Below, piece after piece: positions 8,098 through 15,460 of a stretch of 64,000 nt of DNA. The translations under genes and the position numbers were made by a program. The stretch lies in NCBI GenBank assembly GCA_017744715.1, contig JAGIAT010000004.1, positions 186,001 through 250,000 on the forward strand, read 5' to 3'. The notes below the pieces were generated by a model. It did not search any database and was not told the origin of the DNA. It worked only from the letters and a program-made list of their open reading frames with translations. Within the stretch, counting starts at the first letter, position 1, and each line of letters begins with the position of its first letter. The DNA comes from Niabella sp. Its GTDB lineage: Bacteria > Bacteroidota > Bacteroidia > Chitinophagales > Chitinophagaceae.

Positions 8098-8312
8098 GGA
8101 GTCCCCAGTGCAAAAACAACCCCGGCCAGCGGCAACGCAAAGAGCGTGGCAAAAATAATGGTGGATACATTTACCAGGTCGTGCAACGGGAAAGTGGTAG
8201 CCTCGCGGAAAAGCACATCATACACGAGGTTTAAAACGGTGGCGATGTAGCCTGCGAATAAACCGGCCATCAGCGGTTTATAAATATGACTGCTGTAATT
8301 TTTTGTTTCCAT
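8043..8312 (-). pseudogene. Membrane protein gene truncated at its 3' end by a dispersed repeat
   Basis: The first 73 or so residues read like a genuine inner-membrane protein: METKNYSSHIYKP, then two hydrophobic helices (LMAGLFAGYIATVLNLVY and STIIFATLFALPLAGVVFAL) around a short loop. At about residue 74 the protein text changes to REISHRNTETQKW, which is translated straight from the repeat block at 7816-8097. The junction is near 8098-8105. The original C-terminus is gone; the radical SAM stop lies just beyond the repeat. A full promoter with a Crp/Fnr-like box lies directly at the ATG. A functional short protein cannot be excluded, but loss of the 3' part is the simplest reading. Confidence 0.6.
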
Positions 8313-8316
8313 ACCA

Positions 8317-8324
8317 CAAAAGTA
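8317..8324 (-). promoter_or_regulatory. -7 element of the truncated membrane gene, leaderless geometry
   Basis: On the minus strand this is TACTTTTG, matching TAnnTTTG, with only 4 bases before the ATG at 8310-8312. Transcription would start on or next to the A of ATG. The Crp/Fnr-like box at 8325-8336 abuts it. Confidence 0.6.
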
Positions 8325-8336
8325 TGATATATATCA
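8325..8336. promoter_or_regulatory. Crp/Fnr-like box TGAT-N4-ATCA
   Basis: TGATATATATCA is a perfect 12-bp palindrome of the FNR-box type (TTGAT-N4-ATCAA), directly upstream of the -7 element. The same box, in the same place relative to an identical -7 element, precedes the ClC gene at 9290-9301. A Crp/Fnr regulator is encoded between the two. Confidence 0.55.
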
Positions 8337-8497
8337 AATTTTTAAATCCGCTCATCATTTTTTACCCATCCGTATACACAGCAACTGCGCGTTCCGGATA
8401 CGCTTTAAAAAAAAAATATGCGCAGGTCTTTTCGCTGACGAGAGCTGCCGGGCGCCGGCATCATCAAGGCTTCTGTTCAAACAGCGCTAAAAATGGG

Positions 8498-9190
8498 CTA
8501 CCGGGCATTTGATTCTACCAGCCTGGCCAGCTGCTTCTCCTTTAAAAGAGCAAAGCGCTTATCACTGGTCCGGATCAGCTTTTCGGCTTCCAGTTCGCTG
8601 ATCGTCCGGGAAATTGTTTCATAAGTGGTTCCTACAAAAGAGGCCATATCCTGGCGGGTAAGCCGTATATCAATATACCCCTCGTCATTCACCCCAAAAT
8701 GGTCTTTCAGCATCAGGATGGCCTCAGCAACCCGCCCCTTTACTTCCATATGAGCCATATTACGCACCCGCTTTTCTGTGGCTTCCAGCTCGTTGGCATA
8801 GAAATCCATCAGCGCATAGGTAAGACGGGGATTTACCTGCAGGGTGGCTTCAAAGAACGGGATATCCAGGTACATCAGCCCGGTATCTTCAAGTGCCGTG
8901 GCAGACACCGGGTATACTTTTCCCTTTCCCAGGCCGCGGTACCCGATCATATCTCCTTTTTTTGCAAACCGGATGATGAGTTCTTTTTCATTACCCCAGC
9001 GTTGGTGGATCTTCACCTTTCCCCAACGGATAAAGAACACACCCTTTACCACATCCTGTTCCGAAAAAACGGGTTGCCCTTTCTTTACAACAAGCAGTTG
9101 CCGGTTGGCATCCACTGTGGCCCGCCATTCGGGCATACAATACCGGTATAGAATATTATTATCGGAAGCGGCTTCCTGTTTTTCTTTCAT
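8498..9190 (-). CDS. Crp/Fnr-family transcriptional regulator
   Basis: The 230-residue protein has an N-terminal cyclic-nucleotide-type beta roll (about 20-130: LVVKKGQPVFSEQDVVKGVF, GKVKIHQRWGNEKELIIRFA, KGDMIGYRG), a dimer helix and a C-terminal winged helix whose recognition region is LTRQDMASFVGTTYETISRT. It lacks the N-terminal cysteine cluster of true FNR, so the effector is unknown. The start at 9190 (MKEKQEAASDN) is preferred over an upstream ATG at 9244 because a -7 element lies at 9200-9207, inside the longer frame. Both neighbours carry matching TGAT-N4-ATCA boxes and are the obvious target candidates. Confidence 0.85.
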   Translation of the reverse strand: MKEKQEAASDNNILYRYCMPEWRATVDANRQLLVVKKGQPVFSEQDVVKGVFFIRWGKVKIHQRWGNEKELIIRFAKKGDMIGYRGLGKGKVYPVSATALEDTGLMYLDIPFFEATLQVNPRLTYALMDFYANELEATEKRVRNMAHMEVKGRVAEAILMLKDHFGVNDEGYIDIRLTRQDMASFVGTTYETISRTISELEAEKLIRTSDKRFALLKEKQLARLVESNAR

Positions 9191-9199
9191 TGTTATGTT

Positions 9200-9207
9200 C
9201 AAAAATA
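9200..9207 (-). promoter_or_regulatory. -7 element of the Crp/Fnr gene
   Basis: TATTTTTG on the minus strand, 9 bases upstream of the ATG at 9188-9190. It fixes the start at 9190 and implies a leader of only a few bases. Confidence 0.5.
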
Positions 9208-9289
9208 AATAAATACCATTAAGAATCGTTTCCCTGTTTCGCATTCACCAAGTAGCACCTGGTCATTTATACTTTCTTTATCAAATTTA

Positions 9290-9301
9290 TGATATAAATC
9301 A
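9290..9301. promoter_or_regulatory. Crp/Fnr-like box upstream of the ClC gene
   Basis: TGATATAAATCA keeps both TGAT and ATCA half-sites. It touches the -7 element at 9302, so it is centred about 18 bases before the expected transcription start. Together with the -7 box it shares a 15-base identical stretch (ATCATACTTTTGTGG) with the promoter at 8313-8336. Confidence 0.55.
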
Positions 9302-9309
9302 TACTTTTG
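9302..9309 (+). promoter_or_regulatory. -7 element of the ClC gene
   Basis: TACTTTTG matches TAnnTTTG. No -33 TTTG is visible at normal spacing. The GTG at 9309 that would lengthen the coding frame overlaps this element, so the ATG at 9336 is the likely start. Confidence 0.6.
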
Positions 9310-9335
9310 TGGATTCTGTTCAGATCACATACAAT

Positions 9336-11219
9336 ATGAGTATACCGATTTCAACCTCCCTTCAGTCTACATTAGCCTCCGAACACATGGAGCAGCAACC
9401 CGCTTCCAAAAAGATCCGGCTGGTATTGATCTCCCTGCTGGCCATTGGCATTGGTGCATTAGTGAGCCTTGTAGCAAAACTTCTGATCAGCCTGATCAAC
9501 CTGGTGACCAATATTGCTTTCTTTGGCAGGTTCTCGCTGAACGACGCCTCCCCCGGCGCGCATCACCTGGGAATATGGGTAATGATCATACCCGCCATCG
9601 GTGGTATCATTGTAGGCTTTATGGCACTGTATGGCTCCCGGGCCATCAGGGGGCATGGCATCCCGGAGGCAATGGAGCAGATCCTTACCAATAATAGTAA
9701 AATCAAACCCACGATCACCTACTTAAAGCCGCTTTCTTCTGCCATTGCCATTGGCACCGGGGGACCTTTTGGTGCAGAAGGTCCCATTATTGCTACGGGC
9801 GGTGCACTGGGATCCACGCTCGGCCAACTGCTCAAAATATCGCACCAGGAGCGGAAGGTGTTGCTGGCTGCGGGGGCTACCGCAGGTATGTCGGCCATCT
9901 TTGGAAGTCCTGTTGCAGCTATCTTCCTGGCGATCGAGCTCCTGCTGTTCGAATTTTCTACTGCGTCTATTTTACCGGTGGCCCTGGCCTGCATTACCGG
10001 CGCAGCCGGACACCATTTCTTATTTAGCAGCGCACCCGTATTTGCCATCACGCAAACCATTGCCACCCCTTCCAACCCCGCACTGTTCCTGTACAGTATC
10101 GAAGGTATCCTGATCGGTTTGCTTGCTGTAGTGGTTACCAAGGCCGTATACGGGCTCGAAGCGCTCTTTGAACGCCTGCCGATACACTGGATGTGGTGGC
10201 CTGCTATCGGCGGACTGGCGGTAGGCATCATCGGCTATTTTCATCCCAATACCCTGGGAGTGGGTTATAACAATATTACCGATGTGCTGTCGGGCAGCCC
10301 CACCCTGAAGGTTATTGCCCTGTTATTCCTGTTCAAATTCCTTTCCTGGGCCATCGCCCTGTCCAGCGGAACATCGGGCGGAACCCTGGCCCCGCTGCTC
10401 ACCATCGGAGGAGCCGCCGGTGCCCTTACCGGCATGGCCTTTCAATATTTTTTTCCACAGCTGGGCGTCTCCGTTTCACTTGCGGCACTTATCGGCATGT
10501 CTGCCATGTTTGCCGGAGCCTCAAGGGCACTGCTGACCTCGATCCTTTTTGCGCTTGAAACCACGGGACAGGTGCAGGCGCTGCTGGCATTGCTGGCAGC
10601 CTGCGCGCTGGCCTATTTTATCTCCTTCTACCTGATGGAGCATACCATCATGACCGAAAAGATTGCGCGCCGCGGTGTGCGAACCCCGGTGAACTATACG
10701 CCGGATGTGCTGGAACAATATCAGGTAAAAGACGTAATGAGCAACGAGGCCCTGCTCATCAGTAATGATAACCGGATCGCCGATGTAAAGCACTGGCTGG
10801 ATCAGCATCCGGATACCCGCGCAAGCTATTTTATCATCACCGGCCACGATAATAAACTCAGCGGAGTGGTAAGTTCATCCAGCTTGCTGAGCGATCACCA
10901 GGATCCTGGTGCCCGTGTAGATACGCTGATCAAACGCAAATCGGCCTGGATACAGGAAAACAGTTCGCTGAAAACCGCAGTGGAAGCGATGCTCCGGCTT
11001 GATGTGGATCTGCTGCCGGTAACAGACAAGGACCAGATAGTGGTTGGCAGTATCAATTACAAAAACATTATGACCGCATACCAACACGTACGGAACGCCA
11101 GCGAGCAGAAACAGGTGCATATTTCATTGAAACGGCAAACCCTGAAGCTGCTGATAAAAGGCAACCGGCTGGTGCACCGGAACCCCGGTAAACCGCAACG
11201 AAGCGCAGGAAAAGTGTAA
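9336..11219 (+). CDS. ClC-family chloride channel/antiporter with C-terminal CBS domains
   Basis: The 627-residue protein has the ClC membrane domain with its selectivity-filter motifs: RGHGIPEAM, GPFGAEGPI (containing the gating glutamate) and GTSGGTLAP. About ten hydrophobic helices span residues 25-440. After the membrane part come two CBS motifs (VKDVMSNEALLISNDNRIAD and VDTLIKRKSAW...LLPVTDKDQIVVGSINYKNI), usually nucleotide-sensing regulators of gating. Retention of the gating Glu is compatible with either a channel or a Cl-/H+ antiporter. The start is placed at ATG 9336 because the promoter box ends at 9309. The Crp/Fnr-like box just upstream suggests control by the neighbouring regulator. 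Confidence 0.9.
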   Translation: MSIPISTSLQSTLASEHMEQQPASKKIRLVLISLLAIGIGALVSLVAKLLISLINLVTNIAFFGRFSLNDASPGAHHLGIWVMIIPAIGGIIVGFMALYGSRAIRGHGIPEAMEQILTNNSKIKPTITYLKPLSSAIAIGTGGPFGAEGPIIATGGALGSTLGQLLKISHQERKVLLAAGATAGMSAIFGSPVAAIFLAIELLLFEFSTASILPVALACITGAAGHHFLFSSAPVFAITQTIATPSNPALFLYSIEGILIGLLAVVVTKAVYGLEALFERLPIHWMWWPAIGGLAVGIIGYFHPNTLGVGYNNITDVLSGSPTLKVIALLFLFKFLSWAIALSSGTSGGTLAPLLTIGGAAGALTGMAFQYFFPQLGVSVSLAALIGMSAMFAGASRALLTSILFALETTGQVQALLALLAACALAYFISFYLMEHTIMTEKIARRGVRTPVNYTPDVLEQYQVKDVMSNEALLISNDNRIADVKHWLDQHPDTRASYFIITGHDNKLSGVVSSSSLLSDHQDPGARVDTLIKRKSAWIQENSSLKTAVEAMLRLDVDLLPVTDKDQIVVGSINYKNIMTAYQHVRNASEQKQVHISLKRQTLKLLIKGNRLVHRNPGKPQRSAGKV

Positions 11220-11294
11220 CCGCCAGGCATCACATGGGCAGATCTTCTGTTTTCTTTCCCGCTACCGGTAACATAGCAGGAGCCGGTAACAATT

Positions 11295-11319
11295 GCAGCC
11301 AGCGTTTTAAGCTGGCTGC
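11295..11319 (+). terminator. Possible terminator or leader hairpin after the ClC gene
   Basis: GCAGCCAGC (11295-11303) and GCTGGCTGC (11311-11319) form a perfect 9-bp stem with a 7-base loop. No T-tract follows, so intrinsic termination is uncertain. It lies 75 bases after the ClC stop and 75 bases before the next gene. Confidence 0.35.
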
Positions 11320-11394
11320 GTAAACGATACATGCTGCCAGCAATGCAGCGTGTTGTGTAATCGCTCCCTTGTTGGCATCTTAGCATAAAACGCA

Positions 11395-11934
11395 ATGAAA
11401 AAAAACGGCCTGCTGCTGCTCCTGGCCTGCATGACGCGCATATTATATGCGCAGCCCGGTCATCAGATCACGACTGATCAACAGCACAACCGATGGATGA
11501 AACAGCTATCCCGGCAGCCGTTAACCGGTCAGCAAACAATGATCGCCGTTCGACTGCTTTCCGATACGCAAACCGTGGCACCCCGGCCGGGCTGTAATGT
11601 TGGTTTCCAGGCTGCAACCCGGCAAGCGCAGCTTCCGCAACAACAGCAGGCGCTGCACAGCAACGGCCGGCACATCCCCATGCCCCTCATCTTGATCAAC
11701 AACTATTTGCTCCGGCAGGATTACTACGAATCATTACCCGCGGAAACGGCCCGGGCCTTTGCCGCCCTGATCCGGAAAACGGCCTTTACGCATATCACAC
11801 AAATAACCGGAACTGCTGCTACGGCGCTTTACGGCAGCCGGGGCGCAAATGGAGTATTGCTGATGGAGCTAAAGTTAAAAGAAGACCTCCAGCAATTTAT
11901 GGCCATACGGCAGGCTTCTGTTCCGGCTCCATAG
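11395..11934 (+). CDS. Secreted protein ending in a TonB-plug-like motif, function unknown
   Basis: The 179-residue protein starts with a clean signal peptide (MKKNGLLLLLACMTRILYAQ). The middle is Gln-rich and undistinguished. Near residues 137-160 it reads TQITGTAATALYGSRGANG followed by VLLMELK, which closely copies the end of the plug domain in SusC-type receptors (compare DAASAAIYGARGSFGVILVT in the susC of this window). There is no barrel and no room for a full plug. It may be a small partner derived from a receptor plug or a module of an unrecognised family. The next gene, a CAP lipoprotein, lies 80 bases downstream. Confidence 0.6.
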   Translation: MKKNGLLLLLACMTRILYAQPGHQITTDQQHNRWMKQLSRQPLTGQQTMIAVRLLSDTQTVAPRPGCNVGFQAATRQAQLPQQQQALHSNGRHIPMPLILINNYLLRQDYYESLPAETARAFAALIRKTAFTHITQITGTAATALYGSRGANGVLLMELKLKEDLQQFMAIRQASVPAP

Positions 11935-12014
11935 CTTACCGGACAAGCGCTGCCGGCCTTCAAATGATCATTCTGTGGCATAAAGTTTGACCCTGGTAAA
12001 GAAACCGTATCGTT

Positions 12015-12518
12015 ATGAAGGTCCGCATCCTGTCTTTCTTCCTGCCCGTATTTCTCCTCCTGACGGCTGTTGCCTGTTCTTCTTCAAAACGACCGCGGTC
12101 GGCTGCGAATGATGACGGTTTCAGCAGTCGCGGCTTTTTACAGTGGATCAATACCATTCGCGCAAGGGGATGCAATTGTGGCGGGCGGAACTATCCGCCG
12201 GCGCCGGCAGTAAGCTGGAACAATAAACTGGAAAATGCAGCGGCAGCCCATAGCAATTATATGCAGCGCAGCGGTCGCCTGTCGCATAGCGGACGCAACG
12301 GCATGATGCCGGAAAAAAGGGTTTCCGCTTCCGGTTACCGGTGGAGCGCGGTTGCCGAAAATATTGCCATGGGACAGCGAAGCACTGCAGAAGTCATTCA
12401 AAGCTGGTTGCAAAGTCCTCAGCATTGCCGGAACATGATGAGCCGGGGTGTGACAGAAATCGGCGCCGCCCGTTCCGGAGCCTACTGGACCCTGATACTG
12501 GCCGCACCCGGCCTATAA
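12015..12518 (+). CDS. CAP/SCP-domain lipoprotein (PR-1 superfamily)
   Basis: The 167-residue protein has a lipoprotein signal (hydrophobic run ending LLTAVAC, Cys at 21) and a compact CAP domain. Recognisable CAP features are LQWINTIRARGC, AVSWNNKLENAAAAHSNYM, the RLSHSG segment supplying a conserved His, and AENIAMGQRSTAEVIQSWLQ followed by SPQHCRNMM. In bacteria these proteins are exported and often bind lipids or act in cell-wall environments; the activity here is unknown. The domain ends a little early (WTLILAAPGL), so it is a short but complete-looking member. Confidence 0.85.
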   Translation: MKVRILSFFLPVFLLLTAVACSSSKRPRSAANDDGFSSRGFLQWINTIRARGCNCGGRNYPPAPAVSWNNKLENAAAAHSNYMQRSGRLSHSGRNGMMPEKRVSASGYRWSAVAENIAMGQRSTAEVIQSWLQSPQHCRNMMSRGVTEIGAARSGAYWTLILAAPGL

Positions 12519-13056
12519 ATAAAAAGAGGCAGCAAAGAATTACCGCCCCGGCCATAGGTAGCCCTTTAGTATGTTAATGTCCTTGACTGCAGCCGGTACA
12601 TTTAAGAGCATTCAGCTGCTTTGCGGGCTTATTGTATCACATTCTGTATGCAGGTATAGTTTTACTTCTATTTTGATTTACGGGCAGTTTGTTATGCCGG
12701 GACTTCAGTTACTGCAAATCTCCCTGCAAAAAGCTGCGAATAGCGGACACCGGTTTTTGTAATTCCGCCGTGGTCTTCCAACGATCATGGAGTTTCCAGG
12801 TCTTCAAACAACGTGCTTTCGGCTGCAATATATCATGCATCGTCACCGGAACGCCTGACAGCGGTCAGGCTAAAAACTGTATTCAGTCAGGTGCTGATGC
12901 GGGCAAAAAAGCCATATCCAAATCTGCCTTTTTAAACGGCCGGTGCTTATTTTTTATACCATCTGCTTACCGGAAGCGGACAGGTTCTAAAAAGACAAGG
13001 CCTCATTCTGTTGTACCAGAATGAGGCCTTCCCCATTTTTTAATTACCATTAAAAC
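12519..13056. other. Non-coding stretch between convergent genes
   Basis: I see no convincing gene in these 538 bases: the short open frames (12571-12762, 12689-13024) lack start context and family-like composition. The region holds a small 7-bp hairpin (12853-12870) and ends in the strong terminator at 12997-13036. It may be the remains of a decayed gene. Confidence 0.5.
12997..13036. terminator. Bidirectional intrinsic terminator
   Basis: A perfect 14-bp stem (12997-13010 with 13017-13030, arms AAGGCCTCATTCTG / CAGAATGAGGCCTT) with a 6-base loop. T-rich sequence follows on both strands. It closes the minus-strand gene ending at 13057 and could also stop plus-strand transcripts. Confidence 0.85.
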
Positions 13057-13500
13057 TTAAACCAATTCTGCCCTTCTTTTACCTTTTGCACGGGCACTGC
13101 TGTCGCGCTCCGTTTCACAACATTTTTCAAATCGGGTGGCGGTCCACACATGATCCAGTTCCACACTGTCCATCCCTGCATAACCCTTGTCGGTAAGTTG
13201 GCACCAGCTACGATCCCTGTTCAGATCGGTTACGATCTTGGAAGTAGATTTTGGATGAGCCACCCAAAATTTTGTATTCTCTTTCAGACAGGGCATCACC
13301 TCATTCAAAATCCCATTCAGCTGGTTTTCGTTTACCGCAAATACCAGCGCAAAATCAAGTTTTCTTGATTTCAACAAAGGAGTCATGTTCTTGGCAAAGG
13401 ATAATTTACTGAATTGTTTTTCGATGGATGAGGGGAGTCCTTGAATTAAGAGATTTTTTTCTTCCGCGTACTGTAATTTTTCGAACACTGTTTGAGTCAT
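13057..13500 (-). CDS. Conserved hypothetical protein, DUF3052-like layout
   Basis: This 147-residue soluble protein reads as a mixed alpha/beta domain: LLIQGLPSSIEKQFSKLSF, then a strand LDFALVFAV, a helix NQLNGILNEVMPCL, a strand KFWVAHPK and WCQLTDKGYAGMDSVELD, ending in a basic tail ARAKGKRR. The sequence of a predicted strand, acidic turn, strand ending in a Pro-Lys and later a VW.A strand is reminiscent of DUF3052 proteins, but I am not sure. It has its own promoter (box 13577-13584) and terminator (12997-13036), so it is a single-gene unit. No function can be given. Confidence 0.65.
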   Translation of the reverse strand: MTQTVFEKLQYAEEKNLLIQGLPSSIEKQFSKLSFAKNMTPLLKSRKLDFALVFAVNENQLNGILNEVMPCLKENTKFWVAHPKSTSKIVTDLNRDRSWCQLTDKGYAGMDSVELDHVWTATRFEKCCETERDSSARAKGKRRAELV

Positions 13501-13576
13501 AAGAACTTGAAGGGGTTTATTAAAAAAATCTGACTTAAATACTCAATTAGCAAACAAGATTCATCTAATTAAAGTG

Positions 13577-13584
13577 CAAAAGTA
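13577..13584 (-). promoter_or_regulatory. -7 element for the gene at 13057-13500
   Basis: TACTTTTG on the minus strand, with CTTG about 20 bases upstream as a possible -33 element. The leader would be about 70 bases. Confidence 0.5.
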
Positions 13585-13619
13585 CGAAAAATTAAAGTTT
13601 TAGACAAGCTTTTAAAAAC

Positions 13620-13656
13620 AAACCCCTACTTTATTAAAAGTAAGGGTTTTATGTAT
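13620..13656 (-). terminator. Intrinsic terminator of the M48 protease gene
   Basis: A 13-bp stem with one mismatch (13620-13632 with 13637-13649, 4-base loop) lies 24 bases past the stop of the minus-strand protease gene. On that strand it is followed by TTTGTTTTTA. Confidence 0.75.
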
Positions 13657-13672
13657 TGAAAATACAAACTAT

Positions 13673-14485
13673 TTATTTTCCTACAGGTTTATAATAGGTC
13701 ATGGCCTGCGGCAGAAACTTCTGTAGCTGCTCAATTCGTCGTTCCGGGCCGGGGTGTGTACTTAAAAATTCGGGCGGGCGATTGCCTTGTGCCTGGGCCT
13801 GCATCCGTTGCCAGAGCCCGATTGCTTCCTGCGGATTATACCCCGCCATAGCCGCCCAGATCATACCATAATGATCGGCTTCCAGCTCTTGCTTGCGGGA
13901 AAAAGCCAGGATGCCTACCTGCGAGCCCAGGCCTACCGCAGTACCAAACAACTGGCGCATTCCGCTGGACGTTTTATTGGCCATAAATGCATCCAGGATA
14001 TTGGTGCCGTATTGAGCGGCAACGGTCTGGCTCATCCGTTCGTTGGTATGCCCGAACAACGCGTGGCTTACTTCATGCCCCATTACATTGGCCAGTGCCG
14101 CCTCGTTTTGAGTAATGGGCAACAAACCGGTATACACTACAATTTTTCCACCCGGCATACACCAGGCATTGGCTTCATTGCTTTGTACAAGCTTGGTTTC
14201 CCACTGATATCCGTTCAGATCGGCCGTCAAATTATTTTGCTTATAAAATGCATTTACGGCGTTAACGATGCGCTGTCCCACCCGGTTCACCATCTCAGCG
14301 TCCCGGTTGTTGCTGGTTGTAACCACTTTATTAGAAGAAAGAAACGTTTGGTATTCGGCTACTGCCATTTGTTGTAATTCCGATTCCGGCAGCAGTTTCA
14401 TCTGGCTGCGGCCGGTAATGGCATTTGTGGAACACCCCGCTCCTACGGCCGCCGCAGCGATAAAGATGAATAAGTTTTTGATCAT
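13673..14485 (-). CDS. M48-family metallopeptidase, lipoprotein
   Basis: The 270-residue protein begins MIKNLFIFIAAAAVGAGC, a lipoprotein signal with Cys18; this start is preferred over an upstream ATG that would put 14 extra residues before it. The zinc motif HEVSH is at 137-141, the third ligand region is RKQELEADHYG, and the usual PGGKIVVYTGLL strand precedes it. It resembles BepA/LoiP-type periplasmic proteases that act in outer-membrane quality control, but without the TPR tail of BepA. A terminator follows directly. Function as a periplasmic protease is well supported, the substrate is not. Confidence 0.9.
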   Translation of the reverse strand: MIKNLFIFIAAAAVGAGCSTNAITGRSQMKLLPESELQQMAVAEYQTFLSSNKVVTTSNNRDAEMVNRVGQRIVNAVNAFYKQNNLTADLNGYQWETKLVQSNEANAWCMPGGKIVVYTGLLPITQNEAALANVMGHEVSHALFGHTNERMSQTVAAQYGTNILDAFMANKTSSGMRQLFGTAVGLGSQVGILAFSRKQELEADHYGMIWAAMAGYNPQEAIGLWQRMQAQAQGNRPPEFLSTHPGPERRIEQLQKFLPQAMTYYKPVGK

Positions 14486-14730
14486 AGTGATGGATTTTAA
14501 TTTGCAAATAAACAATCTTTGTACCAAAGTCGGGAAAGCGCCTCAGTTATTGGTTTTCAGCCGTTAGTTTCGCTCCCGGATAACCCGTTACCTGCCATAA
14601 GCATCCTTTCATGAAATCCGGATCGTTGAAATTGAGCCCGGCAGTTTGGCCCTCAGGGTCAGATGATCAGCGCTCGCCTTCAGGTTGAAAAGCCAACCGC
14701 TGACAATAACAGCGGGGCTGGTGTAAACGC

Positions 14731-15378
14731 TTACTGATTCCGTTGTTTGCGACGATCCCTGTTTTTAAAGATCGGCACTTTATTCTCGGCACCTTTAAGG
14801 ATTCTGCCAATATTTTTCTGATGTGTAAGGATCACCAGCAAGGCCACCGCAACCGCAAAGACCCTGTAAAAATGATTATCTACATTAAAGATCACGAGTA
14901 TAAAAACCGGGAAAGCCAGGCTGGCCAATATAGAACTCAGCGATACGAAACGGGTCAGGTACAGTACCAGCAGGAAAATACCCGAACAGGCCAGCGCAGA
15001 CCAGGGACTAATGCCGATCACAAGACCAAACAAAGTAGCCACTCCTTTACCCCCGCGGAAATTGGCCCATATGGGGAATATATGACCCAGCACCGCCGCA
15101 ATGCCGAAGATGAGCTGGATGTTTAAAAAAGCAATATCATTATCGGCAAACTGGGGAAGGAAAAGGGCCAGCTTTACCGCCAGGAACCCCTTCAGTGAAT
15201 CACAGATCATAACAAAAGAACCCCAACGAGGCCCCAATACCCTGAACGTATTGGTAGCACCGGCATTGCCGCTGCCATAGTCCCGTATATCGATCCCAAA
15301 AAAGCCCCTGCTAACCCAAACCGCAGTTGGTATACTGCCCAAACAATACGCTAATAAAAAGAGTAGTACATAATTCAT
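14731..15378 (-). CDS. plsY: Glycerol-3-phosphate acyltransferase PlsY
   Basis: PlsY transfers an acyl group from acyl-phosphate to glycerol-3-phosphate, the first step of phospholipid synthesis, in the inner membrane. The 215-residue protein shows all three conserved loops: GSIPTAVW with DYGSGNAGATNTFRVLG, GHIFPIWANFRGGKGVAT, and the later SLSSI region, between five hydrophobic helices. The C-terminal tail is basic (NRDRRKQRNQ). It lies downstream of prmA on the same strand but has its own -7 box at 15401-15408. Confidence 0.95.
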   Translation of the reverse strand: MNYVLLFLLAYCLGSIPTAVWVSRGFFGIDIRDYGSGNAGATNTFRVLGPRWGSFVMICDSLKGFLAVKLALFLPQFADNDIAFLNIQLIFGIAAVLGHIFPIWANFRGGKGVATLFGLVIGISPWSALACSGIFLLVLYLTRFVSLSSILASLAFPVFILVIFNVDNHFYRVFAVAVALLVILTHQKNIGRILKGAENKVPIFKNRDRRKQRNQ

Positions 15379-15400
15379 GTATATCCAGCTAAGTGAAATA

Positions 15401-15408
15401 CAAAAATA
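15401..15408 (-). promoter_or_regulatory. -7 element of plsY
   Basis: TATTTTTG on the minus strand, 22 bases upstream of the plsY ATG, in the gap between prmA and plsY. Confidence 0.45.
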
Positions 15409-15460
15409 GCGATAAAAAGCTAACCGCCACTTAATAAATCTTTAACATTCATTTAAAATT

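Noticed and set aside
7783..8250. 155-residue plus-strand open frame
   Set aside because: It runs through the CACAAAG repeat units and antisense to the truncated membrane gene; its composition is that of the repeat.
12853..12870. 7-bp hairpin GCCTGAC / GTCAGGC as a terminator
   Set aside because: Short stem, no T-tract, far from any gene end.
12689..13024. 111-residue plus-strand open frame in the gap before the terminator
   Set aside because: No plausible start context, Cys/Ser/Lys-rich random composition, and it runs into the terminator stem.
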